A stretch of 64,000 bases of DNA from Ruminococcus sp. UBA6407 (GTDB lineage Bacteria > Bacillota > Clostridia > Oscillospirales > Ruminococcaceae): NCBI GenBank assembly GCA_002438605.1, contig DJPR01000012.1:41142-105141 (forward strand), in the 5' to 3' direction. Positions 37,368 through 48,224 of this stretch are shown piece by piece. The position numbers and the translations under genes are program-made. Below the pieces are notes generated by a model that was given only the letters and a program-made list of their open reading frames with translations, did no database searches and had not been told where the DNA came from. Each line of letters opens with the position of its first letter. Position 1 is the first letter of the stretch.

Positions 37368-37500
37368 TTTTATTAATAGTAATCCAACAAAATATTGCAA
37401 CACAAGCTTACAGTTCAAATCATACATTATTGCGTTATCCTTCTCACTATACGCCGGTATGTATCGTGTTATTTGTTCGATTGCTATAGTTGAAAAATAT

Positions 37501-37528
37501 AGGGAGTTCCTTTTGAAAGGGACTCCCT
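37501..37528. terminator. Bidirectional terminator
   Basis: AGGGAGTTCCTTT pairs with AAAGGGACTCCCT with one wobble, between convergent transketolase and PTS genes. The 130 bases before it show no gene. Confidence 0.75.
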
Positions 37529-37533
37529 TATAA

Positions 37534-39699
<2,166 letters not shown>

Positions 39700-39726
39700 T
39701 TATTAGCCTTTTTTGCATTTTAATAC

Positions 39727-39757
39727 ATAAAAAGAGGCGGAATAAAACCGCCTCTTA
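39727..39757 (-). terminator. Terminator of the ilvE unit
   Basis: On the minus strand AAGAGGCGG pairs with CCGCCTCTT around a short loop and is followed by TTTTTATG, 17 bases after the ilvE stop. Confidence 0.85.
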
Positions 39758-39773
39758 ATAATTATATAATTGA

Positions 39774-40841
39774 TTACTTAACTTCAACAGTCCAGTTGAA
39801 CTTGTCTTCAATCTTGCCCCACTGGATACCTGTCATTGTATCGTAAAGCTTCTGAGAAATGTCACCAATTTTATTATCATTGATAATCATTACCTTATCG
39901 CCCCATTTAAGATGTCCGACAGGAGAAATAACAGCAGCTGTACCTGTTCCGAATACTTCCTGAAGCTTGCCTGAATCATAAGCATCAGCTACTTCCTGAA
40001 TAGTAATACGTCTTTCAGAAACATTCAGACCCCAGCTCTTGCAAATTTCAATAGCAGATTTTCTTGTGATACCCGGAAGAATAGAACCCTGAAGCATCGG
40101 AGTAACAACCTCACCATCAATAACGAAAAAGATATTCATAGCTCCGACTTCTTCAATATACTTCTGTTCAACACCGTCAAGCCAGAGAACCTGTGAGTAA
40201 TTCTGCTTGTGAGCCTCGTCCTGACCGATAAGAGAAGCAGCGTAGTTACCGCCTGTCTTAGCAAATCCCATACCGCCTCTTACTGCACGAACATACTTGC
40301 TTTCAACGTAGATGTTTACAGGGTTAAGACCACTCTCGTAGTAAGCACCTGATGGTGAAAGGATAATCATGAAGAGATACTGTGAGCCCGGCTTAACACC
40401 AAGGAAAGGATCGACAGCAATAATGAATGGACGTATGTAAAGTGATTCGCCATCCTTTGAAGGAACCCAGTCTTTTTCAATTTTGAGAAGCTCCATAAGG
40501 CACTGCATGCCGAGTTCTTCTGGAAGTTCAGGTATAACGAGTCTTTCGTTGGATTTGTTAAGTCTTTTGAAGTTTTCAGTAGGACGGAAAAGCTGAATTT
40601 TGCCTTCAGCAGTACGATAAGCCTTCATGCCTTCAAAAACTTCCTGTCCGTAGTGGAAACACATAGCAGCAGGTGAAAGAGAGATATCTCCATAAGGACG
40701 AATCTCCGGATCATGCCAGCCCTGACCCTCGTCATAAGGCATAATGAGCATATAATCGGTAAAAATGTGACCGAAACCGAGCTTGTCACCCGGTTGTGGC
40801 TTAGCCTTTAATTCGGCTGCTTTTGTGAATTTGATTTCCAT
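39774..40841 (-). CDS. ilvE: Branched-chain amino acid aminotransferase
   Basis: A 355-residue fold-type IV PLP enzyme that transaminates the last intermediate of leucine, isoleucine and valine synthesis. The PLP lysine is in FAKTGGNYAAS, and the EVFGTGTAAVISPVG stretch binds the cofactor phosphate. The start at 40841 (MEIKFTKAAE) is supported by AAAGAGGT; an ATG eleven codons upstream has no site. It is preceded at 25 bases by a small membrane protein gene in the same direction. No T-box is seen upstream. Confidence 0.95.
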   Translation of the reverse strand: MEIKFTKAAELKAKPQPGDKLGFGHIFTDYMLIMPYDEGQGWHDPEIRPYGDISLSPAAMCFHYGQEVFEGMKAYRTAEGKIQLFRPTENFKRLNKSNERLVIPELPEELGMQCLMELLKIEKDWVPSKDGESLYIRPFIIAVDPFLGVKPGSQYLFMIILSPSGAYYESGLNPVNIYVESKYVRAVRGGMGFAKTGGNYAASLIGQDEAHKQNYSQVLWLDGVEQKYIEEVGAMNIFFVIDGEVVTPMLQGSILPGITRKSAIEICKSWGLNVSERRITIQEVADAYDSGKLQEVFGTGTAAVISPVGHLKWGDKVMIINDNKIGDISQKLYDTMTGIQWGKIEDKFNWTVEVK

Positions 40842-40866
40842 GTCTATCAACCTCTTTAAATAAAAA

Positions 40867-40989
40867 TTATTCACTTACAGTAATATAGTTTTTTCTGAAT
40901 TTTTTTTCACAGAAAATGCAGACCGCACAGGTAGAAGCGGCAATAATTGATACAATTGAAATTAATTTTATAATCTGACTCGCTTTCAT
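40867..40989 (-). CDS. Small membrane protein (40 residues)
   Basis: A short gene preceded by AAGGAGG eight bases before its ATG, one of the clearest ribosome-binding sites in the window. The product has an N-terminal transmembrane helix (IIKLISIVSIIAAST, then CAVCIF) and a short basic tail (CEKKFRKNY). It holds three cysteines near the membrane edge. I know no family. It lies 25 bases upstream of ilvE on the same strand, and a TATAAT-like box lies about 60 bases before its ATG, so it is probably the first gene of the ilvE transcript. Confidence 0.65.
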   Translation of the reverse strand: MKASQIIKLISIVSIIAASTCAVCIFCEKKFRKNYITVSE

Positions 40990-41140
40990 ACAGCAGCCTC
41001 CTTATTCAATCAAAAAAGATTCTATATTTAATATTATACCACATTCAGTCATTGTTTTCCATAAGAATTAAAAAAATTCTTAATTAAAAATGCAATTAAA
41101 ACAGCGGTAATGTTTGGCAAATATGCACAATAATGTAATA

Positions 41141-41752
41141 TCAGCAGTCATATTTTCTTATTCTGAGCTTCACGCCTATGTTTTTGCAAAGCTGTTCAGC
41201 AGCATTGATTTCAGATTGAGGGATAACGTCAACGACAGTCATCATAACATGTGCACTTGTTTTGCTGCACTGAACTGCAAAGGTCTGCATTGCCTCAAAA
41301 GCATTTTCATATTTCGGGAGGGTAACCTTCATATATTCTTCCTTTGTACCTGCATTAAGGCTTACAGATACTGTATCAAATACTTCGCCTATTTCATTTG
41401 CGGTAGGCTTTTCGTTTATCAGGTCAGAGAGTCCGTTTGTATTTAATCTGAGTGGTGGACAGTTTTCTTTTTCTTTCATGTATTTTGCAGTTTCAATAAG
41501 CTCATTTAGTCTGCATGTCGGCTCACCATATCCGCAAAAAATAATTTCAGAATAGTCAGCAAGACTGCATTTTTCAACAGCTGATTTTATTTCTTCAATT
41601 GACGGGTCATGTTCCAGCCAGAGAGAGTCTGAACCGTATGCACCGTCACCATTGTTTCTTATGCAAAAAGTACATGAACATGGACATTTGTTTGTAATGT
41701 TCATATAAAGCTTACTGCCTATCTGATAAGTAATTGTCATTTTCTTTTCCAT
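41141..41752 (-). CDS. TatD family-linked radical SAM protein
   Basis: A 203-residue radical SAM enzyme. The cluster motif CPCSCTFC is present near residue 25, preceded by YMNITNKC and followed by GDGAYGSDSLWLEH. CGYGEPTCR and LNTNGLS are further core motifs. The opening MTITYQIGSKLYMNITNKC pattern is that of the TatD-linked radical SAM family (TIGR04038-like), whose genes usually sit beside tatD; here tatD is 3.4 kb away on the other strand. GGTGAG precedes the ATG at 41752; another ATG four codons later is possible. It follows alr by 14 bases. The reaction is unknown. Confidence 0.85.
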   Translation of the reverse strand: MEKKMTITYQIGSKLYMNITNKCPCSCTFCIRNNGDGAYGSDSLWLEHDPSIEEIKSAVEKCSLADYSEIIFCGYGEPTCRLNELIETAKYMKEKENCPPLRLNTNGLSDLINEKPTANEIGEVFDTVSVSLNAGTKEEYMKVTLPKYENAFEAMQTFAVQCSKTSAHVMMTVVDVIPQSEINAAEQLCKNIGVKLRIRKYDC

Positions 41753-41766
41753 TAAACTCACCTTAT

Positions 41767-42891
41767 TTAAAAAATTCTGGGAACACGTTTTGAGATTCCG
41801 CATACTACCTCATAACCGATTGTTCCGTAAAGTGACGCAAGCTCATCGGCGGTTATTTCATCATTTCCGTCACGACCTATAAGTGTGACAATATCACCGG
41901 CTTCTGCCTCTGCATCACTGACGTCGATCATAAGCTGGTCCATGCAGATTCTGCCGACAATTCTGCATCGTTTGCCATGAACAAGAATTTCTCCCTTTGA
42001 GGACAAAAGTCTTGAATAACCGTCAGCATATCCGATTGTTACTGTTGCAATACGCATATCCTTGTCAGCAGTAAAGGTTCTTCCATAGCTTATTGTATCT
42101 CCTGCTTTTACAGTCTTTACATGAGATATAACTGCTTTAAGAGCCATAACAGGTTCAAATTCATCAGGTATCGGTATAGGGTAATTCGGACATAATCCAT
42201 ACATTATGATTCCGGCTCTTGCAAGTGTGCTTTTACTGCTGTCACGATAACATGAAGCCGCACTGTTTGCAAAATGAACGTGTCTTAATTTAAGACCCAT
42301 TTCAATAAGATATTTATTCACATCAAGGATGAAATTTTCCTGTTTGTCAGTAAAATCAATACTTTCCTCATCATTGCAGTCTGCAACTGCAAAATGAGTG
42401 TATATACCGTCAATATCGAGCTTGTCGAGCTTTGAAAGCCTGATTATTTCGTTTGCACATTCTTTAGGGGAATCATATTTAAGACCGATTCTTCCCATGC
42501 CTGTATCAATTTTTACATGACACTTTATTTTTTTTGCAGTATGCTTTACAAGCTCCTCGGCATATTCTGATGATACAATCCCCTGAATAATATTATTGTC
42601 AGCGAGAGCCTGACCATATTCAGGCGGTGTGTATCCGAGTATAAGAATTTCAGCATCAGGACAGCTTTCTCTTACAGCAAGAGCTTCGTCCAGATTTGAA
42701 ACAGCAAAGTATCTTACACCGCTTTCCCAAAGGCAGTGACACACGTTATGTTCTCCATGACCGTAAGCGTCAGCTTTAACGACTGCCATTATTTCAGTAT
42801 TGTCTGAAATAATACGGCGGATTTGATTGATGTTGTTTTTAAGTGCAGGCAGTGAGATTTCTGCCCATGCTCTTTTTAAGTATGGTTTCAT
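41767..42891 (-). CDS. alr: Alanine racemase
   Basis: A 374-residue PLP enzyme that makes D-alanine for peptidoglycan. The PLP lysine lies in VVKADAYGHG, and the catalytic tyrosine region follows in the C-terminal beta domain (ISYGRTF; MDQLMIDVS). DTGMGRIGLK and the C-terminal GTIGYEVVCGISKRVPR motif are typical. The start at 42891 (MKPYLKRAW) is chosen because AAAGGA lies nine bases upstream. The radical SAM gene follows in the same unit. Confidence 0.96.
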   Translation of the reverse strand: MKPYLKRAWAEISLPALKNNINQIRRIISDNTEIMAVVKADAYGHGEHNVCHCLWESGVRYFAVSNLDEALAVRESCPDAEILILGYTPPEYGQALADNNIIQGIVSSEYAEELVKHTAKKIKCHVKIDTGMGRIGLKYDSPKECANEIIRLSKLDKLDIDGIYTHFAVADCNDEESIDFTDKQENFILDVNKYLIEMGLKLRHVHFANSAASCYRDSSKSTLARAGIIMYGLCPNYPIPIPDEFEPVMALKAVISHVKTVKAGDTISYGRTFTADKDMRIATVTIGYADGYSRLLSSKGEILVHGKRCRIVGRICMDQLMIDVSDAEAEAGDIVTLIGRDGNDEITADELASLYGTIGYEVVCGISKRVPRIF

Positions 42892-42976
42892 AAAAGCCAT
42901 TCCTTTCATTAACGGCATTATAATATTATAATGTTGACTTACAAGTAAAAATTCAGTTACAGTCTGAAATTTCTCC

Positions 42977-43005
42977 TTGAAATATATAATATAATATGAT
43001 ATAAT
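42977..43005 (+). promoter_or_regulatory. Promoter of the SLOG-like gene
   Basis: TTGAAA, 17-base spacer, TATAAT with extended TGA. Confidence 0.75.
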
Positions 43006-43059
43006 TTAGTGGTGTATTAAGAAAACATCTTCTGAAAAATCATATAAGGAGACAGAATT

Positions 43060-43746
43060 ATGATTAAATCTCTGACTTCCGGCAGAGAATTTATTTTTCC
43101 CGAGCAATTCAGCGTTGATAAATCAACCGCATTATGCTTTACGGGACATCGTGAAAAAAATATCCCTCCATATAATGAGCTTTATAAATATAAAAATTTA
43201 ACACTTGAAGCATTAAAGCTTTTAATGTCACGTTATATTGATATTGCAATAGAATGTGGATATACGTCATTTATAAGCGGCTTTGCAGAGGGCTTTGACC
43301 TCTGGGCTGCACATCATGTAATCAAAAGGAAAAATGACGGAGCAGGAATTTCTCTTATCGGTGCTGTACCGTATCTTCACCATGCAGACCGTTTCAGCAG
43401 CAAAAGCCTTGCTTTGCTGAAGGAGGCAGAACTGCATGCTGACGAACTGGTGCTTATTTGCCCGAATCCTGATGCTGTATACAGCTTTTCACCGATATCA
43501 TCAAATCAGTCAAAGACGCTTTATCGTGACAGAAATTACTTTATGGCAGACCATTCGTCAGCGGTAATTGCTTTTATAAATGAAAATCTGAAATGGTCAG
43601 GGACTCTCCAGACCTTGAATTACTCGAAAAAAAACAATCTTAAAATATGCCGCTTCGGACTTAAAGAGGTTTATTCGCTGATTGAACAGGGTAATTTTAA
43701 TCTTTCGGAAATTTCAAAGCTTGCTGATTTGATAAGTTCAAGGTAA
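43060..43746 (+). CDS. SLOG/DUF1273 (YpsA-like) family protein
   Basis: A 228-residue Rossmann-type protein. CFTGHREKNIP near residue 27 and SGFAEGFDLWAAH near residue 73 are the hallmark motifs of the DUF1273/SLOG group, which binds nucleotide-derived ligands; YpsA affects cell division in some Firmicutes. Several SLOG proteins act as ligand-sensing parts of conflict systems, but there is no effector gene next to this one. It is a single gene with its own promoter and terminator. Confidence 0.85.
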   Translation: MIKSLTSGREFIFPEQFSVDKSTALCFTGHREKNIPPYNELYKYKNLTLEALKLLMSRYIDIAIECGYTSFISGFAEGFDLWAAHHVIKRKNDGAGISLIGAVPYLHHADRFSSKSLALLKEAELHADELVLICPNPDAVYSFSPISSNQSKTLYRDRNYFMADHSSAVIAFINENLKWSGTLQTLNYSKKNNLKICRFGLKEVYSLIEQGNFNLSEISKLADLISSR

Positions 43747-43766
43747 AGCTCTTAGTCTATTATATC

Positions 43767-43795
43767 ACACTTGAATTTTTTTGCAAGTGTTCTTT
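43767..43795 (+). terminator. Terminator of the SLOG-like gene
   Basis: ACACTTG pairs with CAAGTGT around a ten-base T-rich loop and is followed by TCTTT. Confidence 0.65.
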
Positions 43796-43833
43796 AAAAG
43801 CAGCACTTCAAAAAGAATGTGTGGTGTTATCTT
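43796..43833. repeat. Dispersed intergenic repeat, degenerate copy
   Basis: Arms AAAAGCAGCACTTCAAAAAG and ATGTGTGGTGTTATCTT. Confidence 0.55.
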
Positions 43834-44194
43834 AAAGTACTGATTTTCAACAAACTGTTGAATGAATAGTTTAAACACACTGCATGATGTTGAAAAGTTG
43901 AAAAAGGTGTTAAATGCTATTCAAAAGCCGTTTATTTTTAAACGGATATATATTGAAAACTCTTCATATTACTTAAATTTATTCTTTTTACAGCAAAATA
44001 TGTGCTTATTTTTATACTAAGCGTTTATTAAGCTTGAAAATTTACAAAATATTGCTTTACCAATTAAATCTTGAAGAATTTATTCAAAGTACTGACAGTT
44101 AAAACCGCAGGCATGCCGGCGTATGACAATGTTGCATTAAGAGTTAGTTGTGGGAGCAATAATAAACGGATTTCTTGTTAAAGGAGATTATGTT

Positions 44195-45085
44195 ATGGCG
44201 AACAGAAAAAAAGGAAGTATAGCGATCCCGTTTTTAGTTACATTTCTTATAGCTTTACTGATTGTAGGCGGAGGGGCTTTGTATATTTATAAATCTCTGG
44301 ACATAAATAAAGAATCGGAGCTTGACGAGCTTTATGCAACGGAATACGGTACAGCAACATATGAGGACAGTCATACGATTCTTTTTGTTTTAAATGTACC
44401 AGAGCAAAAATGTTCATCAACATTTCTGCTGATGCGTTCTGTTCCAAAGGAAAAAAAGCTGCTGCTCACAGGCATTCCGTCCAATACTATAACCATTTTC
44501 AATGAAAAGCAGGCAAGTCTTAAAGAGGTTTACGAAAATTCAGGCATAAATTCAGCACTTGATTTTGTACAGCAGGTTTCAGGTGTTGAAGTTGAAAAAT
44601 ATATGATTTTTAATAATGATTCCTTTTTGAAGCTAAGTGATATTATGGGCGGTGTTTCTTATGGAGTCACTGTTGATATTGCAGGCTTTCAGGACACCGA
44701 TAAAGAACAATACCTTAACGGCAAACAGACAATCTCACTTCTTACATATCCAATGTTCAGCGGCGGAGAAGTTGAAAGAGCCTCAATGTGTGCATCTGTA
44801 ATATCAGCAATGATAAATCAGGCTGACGGGCCTAATCTTGCAAAAGGTCTTGAAAGAAACTTTAATACTCTTATTAATATGGTTGAAAGCAATATATCAT
44901 CAGGTGACTTTAAGGAAAGACAGTATGCAGTTAAGTTTATGCTTAATTACGGAAACTCGATTTCACATTTTTCAATGATAGAGGGTACTTCCTCAGAGGA
45001 ATATTTTGTTGTAGACAAGTTTTTCAGCAACTCAATATTAGACGAATATTTTGCTGACAAAACTGATGAGAAAGAAAAGAAGTAA
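44195..45085 (+). CDS. LytR-CpsA-Psr (LCP) family protein
   Basis: A 296-residue protein with one N-terminal membrane helix (about residues 10-32) and an extracellular LCP-like domain. LCP enzymes attach wall polymers such as teichoic acids or polysaccharides to peptidoglycan. FVLNVPEQ, the LLLTGIPSNT stretch and the region around ISDIMGGVSYGV fit the fold, but the usual run of catalytic arginines and aspartates is weak, so this may be a divergent or non-catalytic member. GGAG before the ATG at 44195 sets the start; an earlier ATG lacks a site. Confidence 0.75.
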   Translation: MANRKKGSIAIPFLVTFLIALLIVGGGALYIYKSLDINKESELDELYATEYGTATYEDSHTILFVLNVPEQKCSSTFLLMRSVPKEKKLLLTGIPSNTITIFNEKQASLKEVYENSGINSALDFVQQVSGVEVEKYMIFNNDSFLKLSDIMGGVSYGVTVDIAGFQDTDKEQYLNGKQTISLLTYPMFSGGEVERASMCASVISAMINQADGPNLAKGLERNFNTLINMVESNISSGDFKERQYAVKFMLNYGNSISHFSMIEGTSSEEYFVVDKFFSNSILDEYFADKTDEKEKK

Positions 45086-45123
45086 GGGCAGCACCCCAAA
45101 ATGTGTTGAAAGGCAGTTTTGAA

Positions 45124-45894
45124 ATGGAAAATATATTTGATACTCATTCTCATTATACCGATTCGGCTTTTGATGAGGACAGAAATGCGGTTTTGCAAAG
45201 TATTCATAATAATGGCGTTAAATATATAATGCTTGCCGCCTCATCGGTTCGGAATTCGGTTCAGAATGATGTTATATCACGAAAATATGACTTTATTTAT
45301 GCGTCGGCAGGAGTTCATCCCGAGGATATTGACAATATTTCTTCGGATTATCTTGAGAAAATAGAAAAAATTATCATTTCCAATGATAAAATGAAGGCTG
45401 TCGGCGAAATAGGACTTGATTATCATTACGAAAATTATAATCGTGAGAAACAGATTAAAATTTTCAGAGAGCAGATTGAACTTGCTTTGAAGCTTGATAT
45501 TCCTGTAATCGTGCATAATCGTGACGCAACAGAGGATACATTGAATATTCTTAGAGAATATCAGCCAAAAGGGGTTGTGCATTGTTTCAGCGGTTCGGCA
45601 GAAACTGCAAAGGAAATAATAAGACTTGGAATGTATATTGGTTTTACGGGAGTTATTACCTTTAAAAATGCAAGAAAGGCTCTTGAAGCACTTGCTGCCG
45701 TTCCGTTGGACAGGCTTGTGCTTGAAACGGACTGTCCGTATATGGCACCCGTTCCATTCAGAGGAAAACGCTGTGACAGCTCAATGATACCATATATGGC
45801 AGAAAAAACTGCTGAAATAAAAGGCAGTTCAGCTCAGGAAATTCTTGATATTACCTGTAGGAACGGCTTGAAACTTTTTGAAATAGAGAAATAA
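45124..45894 (+). CDS. tatD: TatD family metal-dependent nuclease
   Basis: A 256-residue TIM-barrel hydrolase. The metal ligands are in DTHSHYTD, GEIGLDYHYE, IVHNRDATEDT, HCFSG and LETDCPYMAP, the complete TatD set. Enzymes of this family are 3'-5' exonucleases or deacylases. The ATG at 45124 has AAAGG upstream; a GTG seven codons earlier is less likely. It follows the LCP gene by 38 bases. The radical SAM protein typically linked to TatD is encoded at 41141-41752. Confidence 0.93.
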   Translation: MENIFDTHSHYTDSAFDEDRNAVLQSIHNNGVKYIMLAASSVRNSVQNDVISRKYDFIYASAGVHPEDIDNISSDYLEKIEKIIISNDKMKAVGEIGLDYHYENYNREKQIKIFREQIELALKLDIPVIVHNRDATEDTLNILREYQPKGVVHCFSGSAETAKEIIRLGMYIGFTGVITFKNARKALEALAAVPLDRLVLETDCPYMAPVPFRGKRCDSSMIPYMAEKTAEIKGSSAQEILDITCRNGLKLFEIEK

Positions 45895-45895
45895 G

Positions 45896-45930
45896 AGACA
45901 ATACCGTACAAAAATTTGGCAGTGTTGTCT
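45896..45930. repeat. Dispersed intergenic repeat, short hairpin copy
   Basis: AGACAATACCGTACAAA and TTTGGCAGTGTTGTCT form an imperfect hairpin between tatD and the phosphatase gene. Confidence 0.65.
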
Positions 45931-45955
45931 GTGTAAAGAACAATGTGAGGAAAAT

Positions 45956-46717
45956 ATGTTTTATTGCTGCGGAATAACAGAAAAGGGAGTAATGCCTCAT
46001 AATGAGGACGCTCTAATGATAGGAAAAAATGTAATTACAAACGGTGCTGTTGAATATCATCTTGATTCTCCGTTTATTGCGGCTGTTTCAGACGGAGTAT
46101 CAGGTGAGGCTTCAGGAGAAATTGCTTCAAATATGTGTCTTGAGCTTTTAAGCAATGTAAAATACAATAAAAAGGTCAAGCTTAAAAGCCGAATTATGGA
46201 TATTCATGAACAGCTTGCAAGATACAGCAGTGAGCATTCGGAAAATGCGAATATGCAGGCAACATTATGCGGAGTTGCAATCAATGAGAATAATCGGATA
46301 CATATTGTAAATGTAGGGGATTCACGTCTTTATCGCTACAGGGGCGGACGCATAAAGCAAATTTCACGTGACCAGTCACTTGTCCAGCTTCTTTATGAGG
46401 AGGGGACTATCACTCACGAGGAAAAGAAAACCCATGTCCACAGAAATATTATTTTCCCTGTGCTTGGGAATCTTTCGTCAAGACCTGAAATACATGTAGA
46501 GCTTTTGCAGAGCAGTATGCAGTATGGTGATATACTCTTGCTTTGTACTGACGGACTTTCAGATTATATTTCGCATCTTGATATGGAGGAAATTCTGGAA
46601 ATGCCGAAAAGTCTGCCTCAGAGATTAAAGCTGCTTACAGAAAAGGCTCTTGAAAAAGGCGGCTCGGATAATATTTCGATTATTGCCATTGTTTATTATG
46701 ATGAAAAAAGGAAATAG
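45956..46717 (+). CDS. PP2C family protein phosphatase
   Basis: A 253-residue serine/threonine phosphatase. The metal-binding aspartates lie in HNEDAL, AAVSDGVSGEASGE, VNVGDSRLYRYRGG, CTDGLSDYI and GSDNISII, the full PP2C/PrpC pattern. GAGGAAA precedes the ATG. No partner kinase gene is adjacent, unlike prpC-prkC of Bacillus, so the target is unknown. Confidence 0.92.
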   Translation: MFYCCGITEKGVMPHNEDALMIGKNVITNGAVEYHLDSPFIAAVSDGVSGEASGEIASNMCLELLSNVKYNKKVKLKSRIMDIHEQLARYSSEHSENANMQATLCGVAINENNRIHIVNVGDSRLYRYRGGRIKQISRDQSLVQLLYEEGTITHEEKKTHVHRNIIFPVLGNLSSRPEIHVELLQSSMQYGDILLLCTDGLSDYISHLDMEEILEMPKSLPQRLKLLTEKALEKGGSDNISIIAIVYYDEKRK

Positions 46718-46721
46718 ATGC

Positions 46722-46750
46722 TTGACAATCTTTTCATAAAGCAATATAAT
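46722..46750 (+). promoter_or_regulatory. Promoter of glyQS
   Basis: TTGACA, 17-base spacer, TATAAT. The leader is only about 30 bases, so there is no room for a T-box. Confidence 0.85.
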
Positions 46751-46785
46751 AAGAATAATGTAAAAAAGTGAAATGAGGTACATTT

Positions 46786-48192
46786 ATGCTAAAAAACAGC
46801 GAAAAAAGTATGGATAAAATCGTTGACCTTTGTAAATCAAAGGGATTTGTTTATGCAGGTTCTGAAATTTACGGCGGTCTTGCAAATACATGGGATTACG
46901 GTCCTCTCGGCGTTGAGCTGAAGGATAACATAAAAAGAGCCTGGAGAAGAAAGTTTATTCAGGAAAACAGATATAATGTAGGTCTTGACAGTGCTATCCT
47001 TATGAATCCTCAGACATGGGTTGCATCAGGTCATATCGGCGGATTTTCAGATCCTCTTATGGACTGTAAGGAATGTAAAACACGCCATAGAGCTGATAAT
47101 CTTATTGAGGACTTTGATGGCACAAATGTTGCAGGCTGGACAAACGAACAGATGACAGAATACATCAAGGAAAAGAATATATGCTGTCCGAACTGCGGAA
47201 AGTCAAACTTTACTGATATACGTCAGTTTAACCTTATGTTTAAAACATTTCAGGGTGTTACTGAAGATACAAAGTCAGAGCTTTATCTGCGTCCTGAAAC
47301 TGCACAGGGCATCTTTGTAAACTTTGCAAATATACAGCGTACAAGCAGAAAAAAAGTGCCTTTCGGCGTTGCACAGATTGGTAAGTCATTCAGAAACGAA
47401 ATAACTCCGGGCAATTTTATTTTCCGTGTTCGTGAATTTGAGCAGATGGAACTTGAATTTTTCTGCAAACCCGGTACAGACCTTGAGTGGTTTGATTATT
47501 GGAGAAGCTTCTGCAAAAACTGGCTTTTGAGTTTGGGCATCAATGAAGAAAACCTCAGACTTCGTGATCATTCACCGGAGGAACTTTGTTTCTACTCAAA
47601 GGCTACTACAGACTTCGAGTATATGTTCCCATTCGGCTGGGGAGAACTTTGGGGAATTGCCGACAGAACAGATTATGACCTTAACCAGCATATAAAGACA
47701 AGCGGCAAGTCACTTGAATACTTTGATCCTGAAACAAACGAAAAATATGTACCTTATGTAATCGAGCCGTCACTTGGCGTTGAGCGTTTATTCCTTTCAA
47801 TAGTTACAGAGGCTTATGATGAGGAAGAGCTGGTTTCTGTTGATAAAAACGGCAATGAGAAAAAGGAAATCAGAACAGTTATGCGTTTTCATCCTGCTCT
47901 TGCACCTTTCAAGGCAGCTGTTCTTCCACTTGTAAAAAAACTGACACCAAAGGCTATGGAAGTTTACGAAATGCTTTCAAAGAAGTTTAATGTCGATTTT
48001 GATGAAACAGGTACAATCGGCAAGAGGTACAGACGTCAGGACGAAATCGGTACTCCTTTCTGTATTACATATGACTTTGACACTCTTGAAAAGGATAATT
48101 GTGTTACAATTCGTGACAGAGATACAATGGAGCAGGAGAGAGTAAGCATAGATAATCTTGTGGCATATCTTGAAGAAAAAATTGACTTCTAA
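46786..48192 (+). CDS. glyQS: Glycyl-tRNA synthetase, single-chain dimeric type
   Basis: A 468-residue class II synthetase of the alpha-2 form. The N-terminal motifs [20 protein letters not shown] and motif 2 (GKSFRNEI) are present, and the motif 3 GVERLF with [11 protein letters not shown]-terminal anticodon-binding domain starts near residue 365. The insert with CCPNCGKS may bind zinc. GAGGT precedes the ATG. A strong terminator follows. Confidence 0.97.
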   Translation: MLKNSEKSMDKIVDLCKSKGFVYAGSEIYGGLANTWDYGPLGVELKDNIKRAWRRKFIQENRYNVGLDSAILMNPQTWVASGHIGGFSDPLMDCKECKTRHRADNLIEDFDGTNVAGWTNEQMTEYIKEKNICCPNCGKSNFTDIRQFNLMFKTFQGVTEDTKSELYLRPETAQGIFVNFANIQRTSRKKVPFGVAQIGKSFRNEITPGNFIFRVREFEQMELEFFCKPGTDLEWFDYWRSFCKNWLLSLGINEENLRLRDHSPEELCFYSKATTDFEYMFPFGWGELWGIADRTDYDLNQHIKTSGKSLEYFDPETNEKYVPYVIEPSLGVERLFLSIVTEAYDEEELVSVDKNGNEKKEIRTVMRFHPALAPFKAAVLPLVKKLTPKAMEVYEMLSKKFNVDFDETGTIGKRYRRQDEIGTPFCITYDFDTLEKDNCVTIRDRDTMEQERVSIDNLVAYLEEKIDF

Positions 48193-48196
48193 AATT

Positions 48197-48224
48197 AATG
48201 GGCGGATTTTTCCGCCCATTTTTT
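48197..48224. terminator. Bidirectional terminator
   Basis: AATGGGCGGA pairs with TCCGCCCATT around TTTT, followed by T runs on the plus strand and AAAATT-complement on the minus strand, between convergent genes. Confidence 0.9.

Larger units (their letters stand above)
43747..44194. other. Gene-poor spacer of 448 bases with hairpins
   Basis: It holds a terminator (43767-43795), a dispersed repeat (43796-43833), a hairpin TTCAACA/TGTTGAA (43846-43862) and a hairpin CCGTTTA/TAAACGG (43928-43945). A 20-codon open frame at 43914-43976 has AAAGGTG upstream but no other support. Otherwise it is AT-rich without recognisable features. Confidence 0.5.

Noticed and set aside
43914..43976. 20-codon open frame with AAAGGTG upstream
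   Set aside because: Too short to support alone, overlaps a hairpin, and no conservation information is available.
46751..46785. T-box riboswitch before glyQS
   Set aside because: The promoter leaves a leader of about 30 bases only.
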